64,000 nucleotides of DNA from Mucilaginibacter flavidus (GCF_024055575.1 NZ_JAMXOE010000024.1:34971-98970); one strand, 5' to 3'; shown: positions 36,435 through 45,671, counted from the stretch's first letter. The notes: generated by a model not told the origin, from the sequence alone. Numbers and translations are program-made.

Positions 36435-38267
36435 ATGAAAAGATATTTATCATTTATACCTGTTTTGCTATTGATATTGGCAGGATGCAGCCCATCTGAC
36501 AAAAAGCCGGACCCGGTTGTTCCCGTAACGCCCGAAATAACTATTCAAAATATTACCTACCCTACTTTTACAAACAGCACCTGGACAAATGTGGTGGGCG
36601 GGTCAGTTATTATTCAGATTGATAATACCGATGCCGGTGGCACCGTATTGTCAACGATTAAAGACAGCACCGATGTAGCCAGTATTGTGAGCTATAGCAA
36701 AGTTGTTAAAAAAGGCACCTACAACATTACCCTCACATCAAAAAACCAGACTGCGGTTGCTGATACATTTATCCGCTTTAATGCAAAGCTGACGGGCTAC
36801 AGTGTGGAGAATAAACAGGCGGTTTCATTTATTGCTACTACTACTGACGGTTTGATAACCATAAGCCAGGGTTTCATCCAGCCCAATTTAACCCCGGTAT
36901 TTAAGGCGCAGCCCGATGGGAAAGAGTATAAAATGGGCATAAAAAACGGTTTTTACTACCTGTATGTGAAATACGGCGCGAAGGGCGACATTATTTTTAA
37001 GGAGGCCACCACAGGTCAGTCGGTTGTTAAAAATCTTACTATTGCGGCGTTAAGCCAATACAATGTGGCGGTTACGACACAATCAGGCTCACTGCAGGTT
37101 ACTTTTGCACCGTTTAACTATGTGAATGTTTCGGCCGAGACAACTACGTTGTTAAATGTAAATGTTAACCCTGACGACTATTATTTTAACCATAGCGGTA
37201 GCGCTTATTTTGTAGCGACCGATGAAAACGGCAGTATACTTGGACAAGCTAAATATGTGCAGGGTACAACTAAATTTAAGCTGGTATCGGCAACGCCTTA
37301 CCTGGGCAGCCGTTTAAATGTGTTTGTTATAATCAATCCTCTCGATAACACAAAACCCAATATTACAGGTTATTTGCAGGTAAAAAAGGGGAGTACCTAC
37401 AATAGCTTTTATTCCGTTTTGCCCCAGCAGACAAAAGTGCCGATAAAGCCGTATATAAAAAACACATCCGGTTTCGACCAGCTTCTAATAAGCACTAATG
37501 CGTATGGAGTGATAGCCTCTTCGATTGCTGATTCAGTTAATTTTCAACCGGATGTTTTTGTAGATAATGGCGAAAAATTATACGTTCAGCTTTTAAAAAA
37601 CAACAAGTACACTTACAATTTTTTTGACGTCCCTTTGGGAACCTTCGGCATTAATGTTGATGTCAGTAAAGTTACCAAGATACCGGCCGAAAAAACGCTG
37701 GCAGGGCCTGTGAGCGATATTGCCCTACAATTGTATGCCAAAAACGACATCGTCCATTTCGATTCTTATTTGCTTGATGTTCAGCAAACACACACAGGTA
37801 GTTTAACACTTAGGTATCCTAAAGAGCCTTTTAAGGAATATGAACTATATTCCTACTATTTAAAGTCGGGATTTGAATATGAAGAGGTATCAACAGGGCC
37901 TTCTATTCCTGATGCGGTGCCGACCTTTGATGCCACGTTCAATGTTTCGGGGACAAGCTTAAGTAATTTTGTTCCTTCATTTTCCGGAACATTCGACTAT
38001 TACCATGCTTCATTTGAAAATACAACTGGTACCGATTTAAAGGTGGAGCTTTATTCGCCGTCGGCAGGTAACTATACCAAGGTGAAATTGCCATCGTTCA
38101 ACAAGTTCCTAGGTGTAACGGGTTTGCGTTTGGCCGATCAGAAGCTGATTAGTTTCGGGCTTGTTCAATACCAGGGCTTTGACGAAAAAGTATTTAATTA
38201 TAAACCCGCTAATGCCATAAGGAGCGCGCCTGATTTTAATGCCAAGTCTGTTCGTAAAGTTTATTGA
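36435..38267 (+). CDS. Unknown lipoprotein with duplicated N-terminal domain
   Basis: This 610-residue protein has a lipobox near residue 18 (LLILAGCSPS). Its N-terminal about 230 residues are homologous to the preceding lipoprotein: WTNVVGGSVII, GTYNITLT, FIRFNAK, TDGLITI, TPVFKAQPDG, NGFYYLYVKYG. A further about 380 beta-rich residues follow (DYYFNHSGSAYFVATDENG, and YYHASFENTTGTDLKVELYSP near the end). It resembles cell-surface beta-sandwich proteins only in general character. Co-transcription with 35715 suggests the two work as a pair at the outer membrane. Confidence 0.75.
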   Translation: MKRYLSFIPVLLLILAGCSPSDKKPDPVVPVTPEITIQNITYPTFTNSTWTNVVGGSVIIQIDNTDAGGTVLSTIKDSTDVASIVSYSKVVKKGTYNITLTSKNQTAVADTFIRFNAKLTGYSVENKQAVSFIATTTDGLITISQGFIQPNLTPVFKAQPDGKEYKMGIKNGFYYLYVKYGAKGDIIFKEATTGQSVVKNLTIAALSQYNVAVTTQSGSLQVTFAPFNYVNVSAETTTLLNVNVNPDDYYFNHSGSAYFVATDENGSILGQAKYVQGTTKFKLVSATPYLGSRLNVFVIINPLDNTKPNITGYLQVKKGSTYNSFYSVLPQQTKVPIKPYIKNTSGFDQLLISTNAYGVIASSIADSVNFQPDVFVDNGEKLYVQLLKNNKYTYNFFDVPLGTFGINVDVSKVTKIPAEKTLAGPVSDIALQLYAKNDIVHFDSYLLDVQQTHTGSLTLRYPKEPFKEYELYSYYLKSGFEYEEVSTGPSIPDAVPTFDATFNVSGTSLSNFVPSFSGTFDYYHASFENTTGTDLKVELYSPSAGNYTKVKLPSFNKFLGVTGLRLADQKLISFGLVQYQGFDEKVFNYKPANAIRSAPDFNAKSVRKVY

Positions 38268-38388
38268 GTAAGCCAGAGATTTTAGACAGAATTAATAATT
38301 GAAGAACTACGTCAATACAAAATAATATTTTCTCATATCGTGCGGTTGAATTGCAGGCAAATTAAAGCGCAGGTGCGGCAAAAAGGTA

Positions 38389-38396
38389 TACATTTG
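38389..38396 (+). promoter_or_regulatory. Candidate -7 box for the AraC-type gene
   Basis: TACATTTG fits TAnnTTTG and lies 25 bases before the start at 38421. No well-placed -33 TTG is seen, so confidence is low. Confidence 0.3.
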
Positions 38397-38420
38397 TAAT
38401 ACCGTACCCCTTATTTAGCT

Positions 38421-39554
38421 ATGTATTTTAACCTGTGGTCGATATTATTGATTGCCTTCCTGTCGCAGTGTGTATTTCTTTTGGTATCATTAATTATAAG
38501 ACCCTCAGCCAATAAAAATGCAAGGCAATTGCTGATGCTGTTATTGGTGGTTATCTTTTGTGTGCTATTCGGCAACTTTTGCGAGGCAACGTATCTCTAT
38601 CGAAAATGGCATGGCATAACCAACCTTGGCCGGGGCATGCTGCTGCTGCAGGGCCCGGTGCTTTACTTGTACACTTTATCGGTTATATCGGCAGATTTTA
38701 AATTCAGGTACACGCACTTGTTGCATTTTTTGCCCTACTTTTTGGCGCTGGCAGTAATTTGGCGACAGGAAAACCCGGTAGATGATCGTATTTTGGTACT
38801 AACTATCGATGCTGTAATGGAAGGCAAAAGCCACATGGACTGGAAAACCTCCATGTGGTTTGTTACTTATTTCGTGCACCTCACGGTTTACTTTCTGCTG
38901 ATAAGGCGCTTTATGCTGCAGTCAGTCAAAAGTCCGGCAGAACAGTTTCAATTCCCGATTGAGCAAAGGTTGCGCTGGCTTAAAAAGCTAACCATTACCT
39001 ATAGTTTAGTTGCGCTTGTTTTCCTGGGCATAATCTTTTATATCAGCATAACCGGTCTTTACACAGTATACGGCAATTTTATTTATGCCATGGCTTTAGG
39101 TGGATTGATTTATACCATAGCTTTCCAGGCATTGCCAGATTGGCACACTTTAAAGCCAGGTTTCGATAAGAAATATAAATCCATCAATATAAAACAGCAA
39201 ACCGAGGAAGAGCTGCTGAACAGGATATTGTATTTTTTTGAGCAAGAAAAGATATTTATGAACCCCGATTTGCGGATAGATATGCTGGCCAAAAAAACTG
39301 ATGCGAAGTCCAACGTTGTTTCAAAAATTATCAATAAACGCCTGGGCAAATCCTTTAGCGAGGCGGTTAATTACTATAGGATTGAGGAAGTAAAAAAACG
39401 GTTGGACGACCCCAAATTCGACCATCATTCTATTTTTGGTATCGCTATGGATGTGGGTTTTACCAGTAAATCGGCCTTTAACGAAACGTTTAAAAAATTG
39501 AATGGGATAACGCCATCACAATATGTGAAGTTGGGGCAGTGGGCGAGATGGTGA
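38421..39554 (+). CDS. Membrane-bound AraC-family transcriptional regulator
   Basis: This 377-residue protein has about seven hydrophobic helices (residues 3-245), then a linker and a C-terminal AraC/XylS double HTH (about 270-372). The family core is IAMDVGFTSKSAFNETFKKLNGITPSQYV. This layout, seven helices plus AraC DNA-binding domain, is common in Bacteroidota and implies control from the membrane in response to an unknown signal. Its position after the glycan region could make it a regulator of those genes, but nothing in the sequence proves it. Confidence 0.88.
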   Translation: MYFNLWSILLIAFLSQCVFLLVSLIIRPSANKNARQLLMLLLVVIFCVLFGNFCEATYLYRKWHGITNLGRGMLLLQGPVLYLYTLSVISADFKFRYTHLLHFLPYFLALAVIWRQENPVDDRILVLTIDAVMEGKSHMDWKTSMWFVTYFVHLTVYFLLIRRFMLQSVKSPAEQFQFPIEQRLRWLKKLTITYSLVALVFLGIIFYISITGLYTVYGNFIYAMALGGLIYTIAFQALPDWHTLKPGFDKKYKSINIKQQTEEELLNRILYFFEQEKIFMNPDLRIDMLAKKTDAKSNVVSKIINKRLGKSFSEAVNYYRIEEVKKRLDDPKFDHHSIFGIAMDVGFTSKSAFNETFKKLNGITPSQYVKLGQWARW

Positions 39555-39603
39555 GATATTTTTTGCTAAAACAAAATATCCTTTACCACACTTAATAATA
39601 ACA

Positions 39604-40908
39604 ATGCAAAACACTCATATCCTCATCGTTGGCGCAGGTGCAACAGGCTTAATGGCTGCCCGCATTTTAGCAAAAGCCGGCAAAAAAGTAACTGTACTTG
39701 AGGCCCGCAGCCGTTGTGGTGGCCGCATCCATACCCTTAACCACGAACTGTTTTTTAAAAATACTGAGCTGGGCGCAGAGTTTGTGCACGGCGATTTGCC
39801 TGTTACGCTCGACCTATTAAATGAGGCTGATATCCCGTATCATTCAGCAAATGCTGAAATGTGGCATTACAGTAACGGCAAATTCAGCCAGGAAGGTGAA
39901 TTTAGGGGCTGGGATAAAGTAGTTGAAAAACTGGGCGGGCTAAAGAGTGATATCAGCATAAAAGATTTCCTGGAAAAAGAATTTCCGGGCGATGCAAATG
40001 AAGAATTGAGAACAGCGGTAACGGGTTTTGTATCTGGCTATGATACCGCCGACCCGGCAAAAGCCAGCTCTTTCGCCCTGCGTGAAGAATGGGGAAACGA
40101 AGATTTTGAAGCGCAGCACCGCGTTAAAGGTGGCTATGGTGTAATGATAAAATACCTGGAGGATGAAAGTAAAAAGCACGGCGCTGAAATCTATCTAAAC
40201 ACTATTGTAAAAGAAATCCACTGGCAGCCGGGGAAAGTTAAGGCTATCACAAGCGATGAGACTGAATACGAAGCAACACAAGTATTATTAGCCCTGCCTT
40301 TAGGCATTTTACAGGCTGTTGGAAATGAACAGGGGGCAGTTACATTTATCCCCCCTATTACCAAACAACAAGAAGCTCTAAACGCAATGGGCTTTGGTTC
40401 GATAATAAAAGTGCTGCTGGAGTTTGATACACCATTTTGGGACGATAAAACAACGGAAGACCTGGCTGGAGCAAGCTTAAAGGATATGGGTTTTGTATTA
40501 TCAAACGAGTCAATACCGACTTGGTGGACACAAGCGCCCCAACTTAGCCCCGTTTTAACCGGCTGGCTGGGTGGTTTGCCTGCTGCCGCAAAGAAAGATG
40601 CGTCGGACGAAGAAATATTGCAACTTTCCCTCAAATCTATCGCCAATATTTTTAAACGGGATATTAATGAACTGAATGATAAACTCGTAGCCTTCAATAT
40701 CGCCAACTGGACTGCTGACCCATTTACCCGCGGTAGCTATGCCTACGATACAGTTGGAACCCCGGATGCCAGGAAAGTATTGAATGAACCCGTTGAAAAC
40801 ACCATTTTTTTTGCCGGAGAATATTTGTACGAAGGCCCGGCGATGGGAACCGTTGAGGCTGCTCTGAAAAGTGGGTTATATGTTGCGGATGGAACGATGG
40901 AGCATTAA
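39604..40908 (+). CDS. FAD-dependent amine oxidase family protein
   Basis: This 434-residue protein begins with a Rossmann dinucleotide motif (ILIVGAGATGLMAARILAKAGKKVTVLEAR, with Gly8, Gly10 and Gly13), then GGRIHTL. It ends with the FAD-contacting FFAGEYLYEGPAMGTVEAALKSG. This is the monoamine/polyamine oxidase fold, which oxidises amines or related carbon-nitrogen bonds with release of peroxide. There is no signal peptide, so it is cytosolic. It stands alone with a short gap after the AraC-type gene and faces the HigA gene, 6 bases from its stop. Confidence 0.9.
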   Translation: MQNTHILIVGAGATGLMAARILAKAGKKVTVLEARSRCGGRIHTLNHELFFKNTELGAEFVHGDLPVTLDLLNEADIPYHSANAEMWHYSNGKFSQEGEFRGWDKVVEKLGGLKSDISIKDFLEKEFPGDANEELRTAVTGFVSGYDTADPAKASSFALREEWGNEDFEAQHRVKGGYGVMIKYLEDESKKHGAEIYLNTIVKEIHWQPGKVKAITSDETEYEATQVLLALPLGILQAVGNEQGAVTFIPPITKQQEALNAMGFGSIIKVLLEFDTPFWDDKTTEDLAGASLKDMGFVLSNESIPTWWTQAPQLSPVLTGWLGGLPAAAKKDASDEEILQLSLKSIANIFKRDINELNDKLVAFNIANWTADPFTRGSYAYDTVGTPDARKVLNEPVENTIFFAGEYLYEGPAMGTVEAALKSGLYVADGTMEH

Positions 40909-40914
40909 ACCTAT

Positions 40915-41271
40915 TTAATATTCTCTCACCAAAGTTTCTAACGGAATGTTTAATTCATGATAAAGTTTCCTCACCATCCCCAGGTTTAATTTTCTATTCT
41001 TTTTAAATATGTCGCTTACGCGGCTTTTGAAACCTAATATTTGGGCAAGGTCTTTATTTGTCAAACCTTGCTGTTCCATCCTGTATTTAATGGCTTCAAT
41101 TGGGTTCGGTACATCTATAACAAAGTGTTTATCTTCATACTCTTTAATTAAGAGTGCAAGTACATCTGCCTCATCGCTTTCCGCAGACCCATTTTTAGCC
41201 TGAAAGATTTCTTCAAATCTTTCTAACGACTTCTCGTAGTCTTTTTTTGTTTTAACTATTTTGAGTTGCAT
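40915..41271 (-). CDS. higA: HigA-type antitoxin with HTH domain
   Basis: This 118-residue protein has an acidic N-terminal half and a C-terminal HTH (about residues 65-115, KYRMEQQGLTNKDLAQILG, then VSDIFKKNRKLNLGMVRKL). It binds the HigB toxin and should repress the operon by binding the palindrome at 41638-41660. It follows the toxin gene with a 16-base gap, in the toxin-first order usual for higBA. The local base composition looks lower in G+C than the neighbours, as expected for a mobile toxin-antitoxin pair (by eye). Confidence 0.88.
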   Translation of the reverse strand: MQLKIVKTKKDYEKSLERFEEIFQAKNGSAESDEADVLALLIKEYEDKHFVIDVPNPIEAIKYRMEQQGLTNKDLAQILGFKSRVSDIFKKNRKLNLGMVRKLYHELNIPLETLVREY

Positions 41272-41287
41272 AATCCGTTAATTACTC

Positions 41288-41608
41288 CTAATTCTTCTTT
41301 TTAAGTTTAAATAAATCAATAGTAGTTGGGTCTATTTTGTCGTATTCTGCGTGTGTTCCAATAAATTTGATAAAAATCCATCCCTTTTGATAATTTACTT
41401 CAGCAATCAATCGGTAATCATTATAATTGATTCCAAATATCACCCGGTCATTTTTTATTGTCCTTGACGTATTGAAATCTTTAGTAATGTCCCCGGGTTT
41501 CCTCCATGATTTTGTTTTAACATCATGGTACCAGTTTTCCAATGTCTCTTTGCAATCAGTGTGTTTTTCGTAAAATGAAACCAATGAACTACGATTGTAA
41601 ATGTTCAT
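41288..41608 (-). CDS. higB: HigB-type mRNA interferase toxin
   Basis: This 106-residue protein belongs to the HigB_toxin family, as shown by MNIYNRSSLVSFYEKHTD, LENWYHDVKTKSWRKPGDI, and the core NNDRVIFGI-like NDRVIFGINYNDYRL ending VNYQKGWIFIKFIGTHAEYDKID. It cuts translated mRNA on the ribosome and is neutralised by HigA. I chose the ATG at 41608. A TTG seven codons upstream would lie before the predicted transcription start given by the -7 box at 41627-41634, so it is unlikely. Confidence 0.9.
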   Translation of the reverse strand: MNIYNRSSLVSFYEKHTDCKETLENWYHDVKTKSWRKPGDITKDFNTSRTIKNDRVIFGINYNDYRLIAEVNYQKGWIFIKFIGTHAEYDKIDPTTIDLFKLKKKN

Positions 41609-41626
41609 CTCATAATATCGTTTAAA

Positions 41627-41660
41627 CAAATATACACAAAGTAACCAATTTGGTTACTTT
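41627..41660 (-). promoter_or_regulatory. higBA promoter and operator
   Basis: On the minus strand a -7 box TATATTTG (41634-41627) lies just downstream of a perfect inverted repeat with 11-bp arms AAAGTAACCAA and TTGGTTACTTT and a one-base centre (41638-41660). The palindrome covers the -33/spacer region, the classic autoregulation layout. Confidence 0.8.
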
Positions 41661-41712
41661 TATTTTCTCAAAAACCTATCAGTAGGGCTATGAATAATTA
41701 GCTTGAGGCCGC

Positions 41713-42915
41713 CTAATAATTCCCAGATACAATTATCATATCCATCAGCTTTATGCTGTTGTCGTAATAATCGTAATCCTTAAGTTTAAAAGCTACCAAA
41801 TAATCCCATACCTTGTTTAGCCAAAGCTGGTTTTTACTATCCACCATAGCCGAAACAGCAAATGGCGCCACGAAGCTTAGTGCCTCAAAATACCGGTGTT
41901 TGATATCGTTACCTGCTAACGTATAACCGGCGGACAGATTGTAGGTGTCATTATTAGTTGTACTCCTGATCCATCGGTTTATTTTATCGGCGATGTGTTT
42001 GGCGCGTTTGTCGCCGGTTAGGAGGTAGTCGGTACCTATGCGCCATGGGTCGCGGCAGGCGTTGTAGTTGTAAAGGCCATCATAGGGTGATTCTAAAAAG
42101 TTTGGCAGGGCGGGTTTTGGTTTTTTATTTAGGTTGACGATGAAATCGGGTATCAACCCGGCATCCGGGCTGTATCTATCCTCCAACGCTGTAAAAAGTT
42201 TATAACCAGCATTCACAACTTTGTCCCAGCGCGCATCACCGGTTGCATCTTTAAAAGCCTTAAAGTGCGCAGGCATAAAATCAGACGAGCGGGTTGCAAA
42301 ATAATCCTTGCTCTCTGCTTCTATACCATCGCTCAACAAAACCGACCAGGTTTGATGATTGATTTCGTACTGCATAATTGCGTTAATCATAGCTTTTGCC
42401 TCGGCCAGATAATTTATTTTGCCTTTGCTGCCCCATTGTTTATTTGCCAATAAAAGTGAATAGGCAATATCAATATCGCCGTCGCTTGCAGACGTGTTAT
42501 CCGTACTTTTGCCACTACTATATTGCGCCCAGGCCATTAAATGTTTGCTTTTACCGGTTGGATGTGCTTTAACATAGTAAAACAAATTATCGTAAGTGAT
42601 CTTAGCACCGGCATCGTAACCAGCCATCAACGCCACGATAATCATCCCGTAACCTTGCCCTTCGGAAACACATTGCTTTTTGTCTTTATTCTCGAACCAG
42701 ACAAAATCTTCAGCTTTACCCGGTGTGTGTTTGATGAAGCGGGCTTTCCATTGAGTGTAAAATGTTTTTACCGTATTATCCAATTGGCTTTGGGTGATAT
42801 GGTTTGGCTTGATTGTGCCACGGAAATATTTTTGATGTAGGGGGAATGGTTTTCCGGTTGATTGGGCGAAGAGGGAAGTGGAATAAAGAAGAAATATTAT
42901 CGCAAGTTTTTTCAT
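41713..42915 (-). CDS. Secreted GH8 family glycoside hydrolase
   Basis: The protein has 400 residues from the ATG at 42915, with a signal peptide MKKLAIIFLLYSTSLFAQS. An upstream-extended frame covers repeat sequence and is rejected. The GH8 acid Glu85 is in CVSEGQGYGM. The SASDGDIDIAYSLLLA block (142-157) carries the family Asp145, and the NYNACRDPWRIGTDYLL block is also conserved. GH8 contains endo-beta-1,4-glucanases, chitosanases and exo-oligoxylanases. The exact substrate is not decidable, but action on a beta-1,4-linked glycan outside the cytoplasm is expected. Confidence 0.9.
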   Translation of the reverse strand: MKKLAIIFLLYSTSLFAQSTGKPFPLHQKYFRGTIKPNHITQSQLDNTVKTFYTQWKARFIKHTPGKAEDFVWFENKDKKQCVSEGQGYGMIIVALMAGYDAGAKITYDNLFYYVKAHPTGKSKHLMAWAQYSSGKSTDNTSASDGDIDIAYSLLLANKQWGSKGKINYLAEAKAMINAIMQYEINHQTWSVLLSDGIEAESKDYFATRSSDFMPAHFKAFKDATGDARWDKVVNAGYKLFTALEDRYSPDAGLIPDFIVNLNKKPKPALPNFLESPYDGLYNYNACRDPWRIGTDYLLTGDKRAKHIADKINRWIRSTTNNDTYNLSAGYTLAGNDIKHRYFEALSFVAPFAVSAMVDSKNQLWLNKVWDYLVAFKLKDYDYYDNSIKLMDMIIVSGNY

Positions 42916-42940
42916 CAATTTGATTCTTAAATATCCAACA

Positions 42941-43096
42941 TTGTCATTGGAACGAAGCAACCTCTGCACATGCAAATCAGCGGAGCAAAAAAATTGTGGA
43001 GACCTTTTAGCTGCGTTTAGGTTCCCACAAACATTGTGTACTTTGAATGTCCTATGTAGTCCGCCAGCTGGCGGATCGTTCCTCGAAATGACGACC
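42941..43096. repeat. Dispersed repeat with GAACGA ends and TCCGCCAGCTGGCGGA core
   Basis: The left end TTGTCATTGGAACGAAGCAA and right end CGTTCCTCGAAATGACGA are imperfectly inverted. The perfect palindrome TCCGCCAGCTGGCGGA sits at 43060-43075. It is related to the 7604-7698 element. It fills most of the 232-base gap between the GH8 and LysR genes. Confidence 0.6.
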
Positions 43097-43147
43097 TTGA
43101 TATTTTTGCAACTAACCTCTGATCTACACTCAACTAATCTCCAATCC

Positions 43148-44167
43148 CTAATACTGATAATTCCTGATATCCTGTATCCTGTTAACCGTCATCGCGTCAA
43201 TCAAAACTCCGGCATGTTTTTTAATGGCATGCTCGTTTACAATTTGCTTCTTTTCGGTTTCTTCTACGTCCATATCTGCGCCTGAGAAATACAGCTTAAG
43301 GCATTCCAGAAAATTCTGAATGGCCGGAGTTTGCTTGCAGGTAGCCGCAAACCAGGCGCGGCGGGCCACGCTGTGGTGCAAAGGCTTCACAACTATATTG
43401 CGGCCCGCAAGGTATGGTTCAACAATCCAATCGGCCATAACGGTGATGCCAAGGCCTGCATTAACCATTTCGATGGTGGCATCGGTATAATGGATGCGGT
43501 GCAGCGTTTTGGGTTTTACATGCTGGCTCTGTATCAGCGATTCTATTATCGGTGTGTCCTGGTACGACGGATCGTATAGCGGCAATATTAGTTCCTCACC
43601 ATGAAAATCTGCAATCTCTATAACATCCTTTTTCGCTAAATGGTGGTCGCCACAAATAACGGCCACCAGCCTGTCTTCAAAAATAGGCTCATAACGTATT
43701 TTGGTATTCACCATCTGGGTACGAATAATACCGATGTCGAGGTCGCCGTTCATCAGGTATTCCAGCGGCCGGCGGGTGGCATCACTCAATATCTGGATGT
43801 TTATGTCCGGCCATTGTTTCTTGTAATACTTTATAATGCCGGGCAGCCAGTGGTACGCCGTATAGCATTGCATGCTGATGCTCAAGTTGCCTGTCTTTCC
43901 GTTTTTGTAATTATTAATATCTTCTTCAAGCGATTTAATTTCAGCCAGTATTTTTTCAGAGCTGCGTAAAAAGCGGTAGCCCTGGTCTGTTAGCTGTAAC
44001 CTTTTACCCTGGCGGCTAAATATCTCAACTTCAAGCTCTTTTTCCAACTCTTTTAACTGGTGGCTTAACGCGGACTGTGTTAAATGTAAAGTGTTTGCCG
44101 CTTTGGTTAAGGTTCCGTCTTTTGAAATAGTATCTATCAATCGAAAATGGTGAAGGGCTATATTCAT
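43148..44167 (-). CDS. LysR-family transcriptional regulator
   Basis: This 339-residue protein has an N-terminal winged HTH (residues 1-60, LTKAANTLHLTQSALSHQLKELEKELEVEIF) and a two-lobed effector domain starting near residue 90. It is longer than usual (about 300) because of a C-terminal stretch of about 45 residues (GADMDVEETEKKQIVNEHAIKK onward). It is divergent from the TolC-RND-adaptor operon with an 88-base spacer, so it very likely controls those efflux genes. An inverted repeat TCATTA-N10-TAATGA overlaps its own start codon. Confidence 0.92.
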   Translation of the reverse strand: MNIALHHFRLIDTISKDGTLTKAANTLHLTQSALSHQLKELEKELEVEIFSRQGKRLQLTDQGYRFLRSSEKILAEIKSLEEDINNYKNGKTGNLSISMQCYTAYHWLPGIIKYYKKQWPDINIQILSDATRRPLEYLMNGDLDIGIIRTQMVNTKIRYEPIFEDRLVAVICGDHHLAKKDVIEIADFHGEELILPLYDPSYQDTPIIESLIQSQHVKPKTLHRIHYTDATIEMVNAGLGITVMADWIVEPYLAGRNIVVKPLHHSVARRAWFAATCKQTPAIQNFLECLKLYFSGADMDVEETEKKQIVNEHAIKKHAGVLIDAMTVNRIQDIRNYQY

Positions 44168-44236
44168 TATTAATATTATTAATGATTGTCACAAAATTAA
44201 TTCATTTTTTTCATATAGATTCGAGTTATACTTTTG
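44164..44236 (+). promoter_or_regulatory. Divergent LysR/efflux control region
   Basis: The inverted repeat TCATTA-N10-TAATGA (44164-44185) overlaps the LysR start. The -7 box TACTTTTG (44229-44236) fits TAnnTTTG exactly, 20 bases before the efflux operon start at 44256. No good -33 box is seen. Confidence 0.45.
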
Positions 44237-44255
44237 TCGTGTCAATTTTACACAG

Positions 44256-45656
44256 ATGTTAAACACCTTGTCAAAATATTTCACCCTTGGTTTTTTGAGT
44301 GTTTTCATTTTTTCGGAAGCGCAAGCCCAAAAAGTACTAACCATTAAAGATGCCGAACAACTGGCGCTGGCAAACTATGGTACTATAAAGGCAAAAGCAA
44401 ACCAGCTTAATGCATCGAAAGCGTATTTAACTGAAACCAGGGCCGAGCAACTACCCGACTTGAATTTGTCTGCCCAGCAGGATTACGGTACAGTTAATGG
44501 TCAAAACGGCCCCTTATATGGTTACCGTGGTTTCAGCGTTGCATCATCGGGACCGGCTTTGCAACACCAAAACTGGAACTCGGCCTTTGGCGCACTTTAC
44601 CTAGCCAATGTGAGCTGGGATTTCTTTTCTTTCGGGAAAGCAAAAGAGAAAGTTAAAGTACAACGTTCTGTAGTATCGCGCGATGAAAGCGATTTGGTAC
44701 AGGAGCAATTTCAACACGAAATACGTGTGGCTGGCACTTATTTAAACCTGCTTGCTGCACAACAGCTAAGCAAGGCGCAGCAGGATAACCTTAACCGGGC
44801 TATTGAATTACAGAAAGTAGTTGTTGCCCGGGTAAAAAATGGGCTAAATGCGGGTGTGGATTCGTCGCAGGCTAACGCGGAGGTATCAAACGCACGAATT
44901 GCGCTTACCAATACGCAGCAAACCGAGCAGGAGCAAAGTAACCTGCTGGCACAATACCTTGGCGTACCACCACAAGATTTTGTGCTCGACAGCGCCTTCG
45001 TTACCAAAGCCCCCGCCAATGCCGACCCACAATCGCAAGTGACTAATGAAAACCACCCGCTGTTACAGTTTTATCAAAACCGCGTTAATGTAAGCAATGA
45101 ACTGGCTAAATATTATAACACCTTTAGCTACCCAACGTTTAGCTTTTTCGGAACTTACCAGGGACGTGGTTCGGGTTTTAAGTGGGATTATGGAACCAAT
45201 CAAAGCGACTACACCGGCAGCTATGGCGCAGGGGTGGAGCCTACACGCTCAAACTACTTGGTTGGGGTAGGTATGATCTGGAATATAACCAACCCTTTCC
45301 GGGTGCAATACCAGGTCAAATCGCAGCAATATACATCGGCGCAATATAAAGATGAGTACGATTTGGTGAGTAAACAGCTAAGTGCACAATTGGTACTGGC
45401 CGAAACCCGTATTAGTAATGCCCTGAAAAATTATCATGAGGTGCCTGAAGAAGTGCGGGCAGCAACTGACGCCTATCACCAGAAATTAACGCTGTATAAA
45501 AACGGGCTATCTAATATAGTCGACTTTACACAGGCATTGTATGTGCTAAACCGGGCCGAGGTTGATAACTACATAGCCCGCAACAACGTATGGCAGGCTG
45601 TATTATACAAAGCCGCCGCAACCGGCGATTTCGGGATCTTTATAAATAACTTTTAA
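44256..45656 (+). CDS. TolC-family outer-membrane efflux protein
   Basis: This 466-residue protein has a signal peptide ending SEAQAQ and two repeated helical-hairpin halves typical of the OEP fold (ALANYGTIKAKANQLNASKAYLTETRAEQLPDL, then QVKSQQYTSAQYKDEYDLVSKQL). It forms the outer-membrane exit duct of a tripartite pump. It is first in the operon, 15 bases before the RND permease. Confidence 0.92.
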   Translation: MLNTLSKYFTLGFLSVFIFSEAQAQKVLTIKDAEQLALANYGTIKAKANQLNASKAYLTETRAEQLPDLNLSAQQDYGTVNGQNGPLYGYRGFSVASSGPALQHQNWNSAFGALYLANVSWDFFSFGKAKEKVKVQRSVVSRDESDLVQEQFQHEIRVAGTYLNLLAAQQLSKAQQDNLNRAIELQKVVVARVKNGLNAGVDSSQANAEVSNARIALTNTQQTEQEQSNLLAQYLGVPPQDFVLDSAFVTKAPANADPQSQVTNENHPLLQFYQNRVNVSNELAKYYNTFSYPTFSFFGTYQGRGSGFKWDYGTNQSDYTGSYGAGVEPTRSNYLVGVGMIWNITNPFRVQYQVKSQQYTSAQYKDEYDLVSKQLSAQLVLAETRISNALKNYHEVPEEVRAATDAYHQKLTLYKNGLSNIVDFTQALYVLNRAEVDNYIARNNVWQAVLYKAAATGDFGIFINNF

Positions 45657-45671
45657 TATAAAAGAGTAATA

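Noticed and set aside
41609..41629. TTG-initiated extension of HigB
   Set aside because: The promoter -7 box lies at 41627-41634, so this codon would precede the transcript start.
42916..42975. 20-residue N-terminal extension of the GH8 protein
   Set aside because: It is encoded by the dispersed repeat, and the signal peptide starts cleanly at the ATG at 42915.
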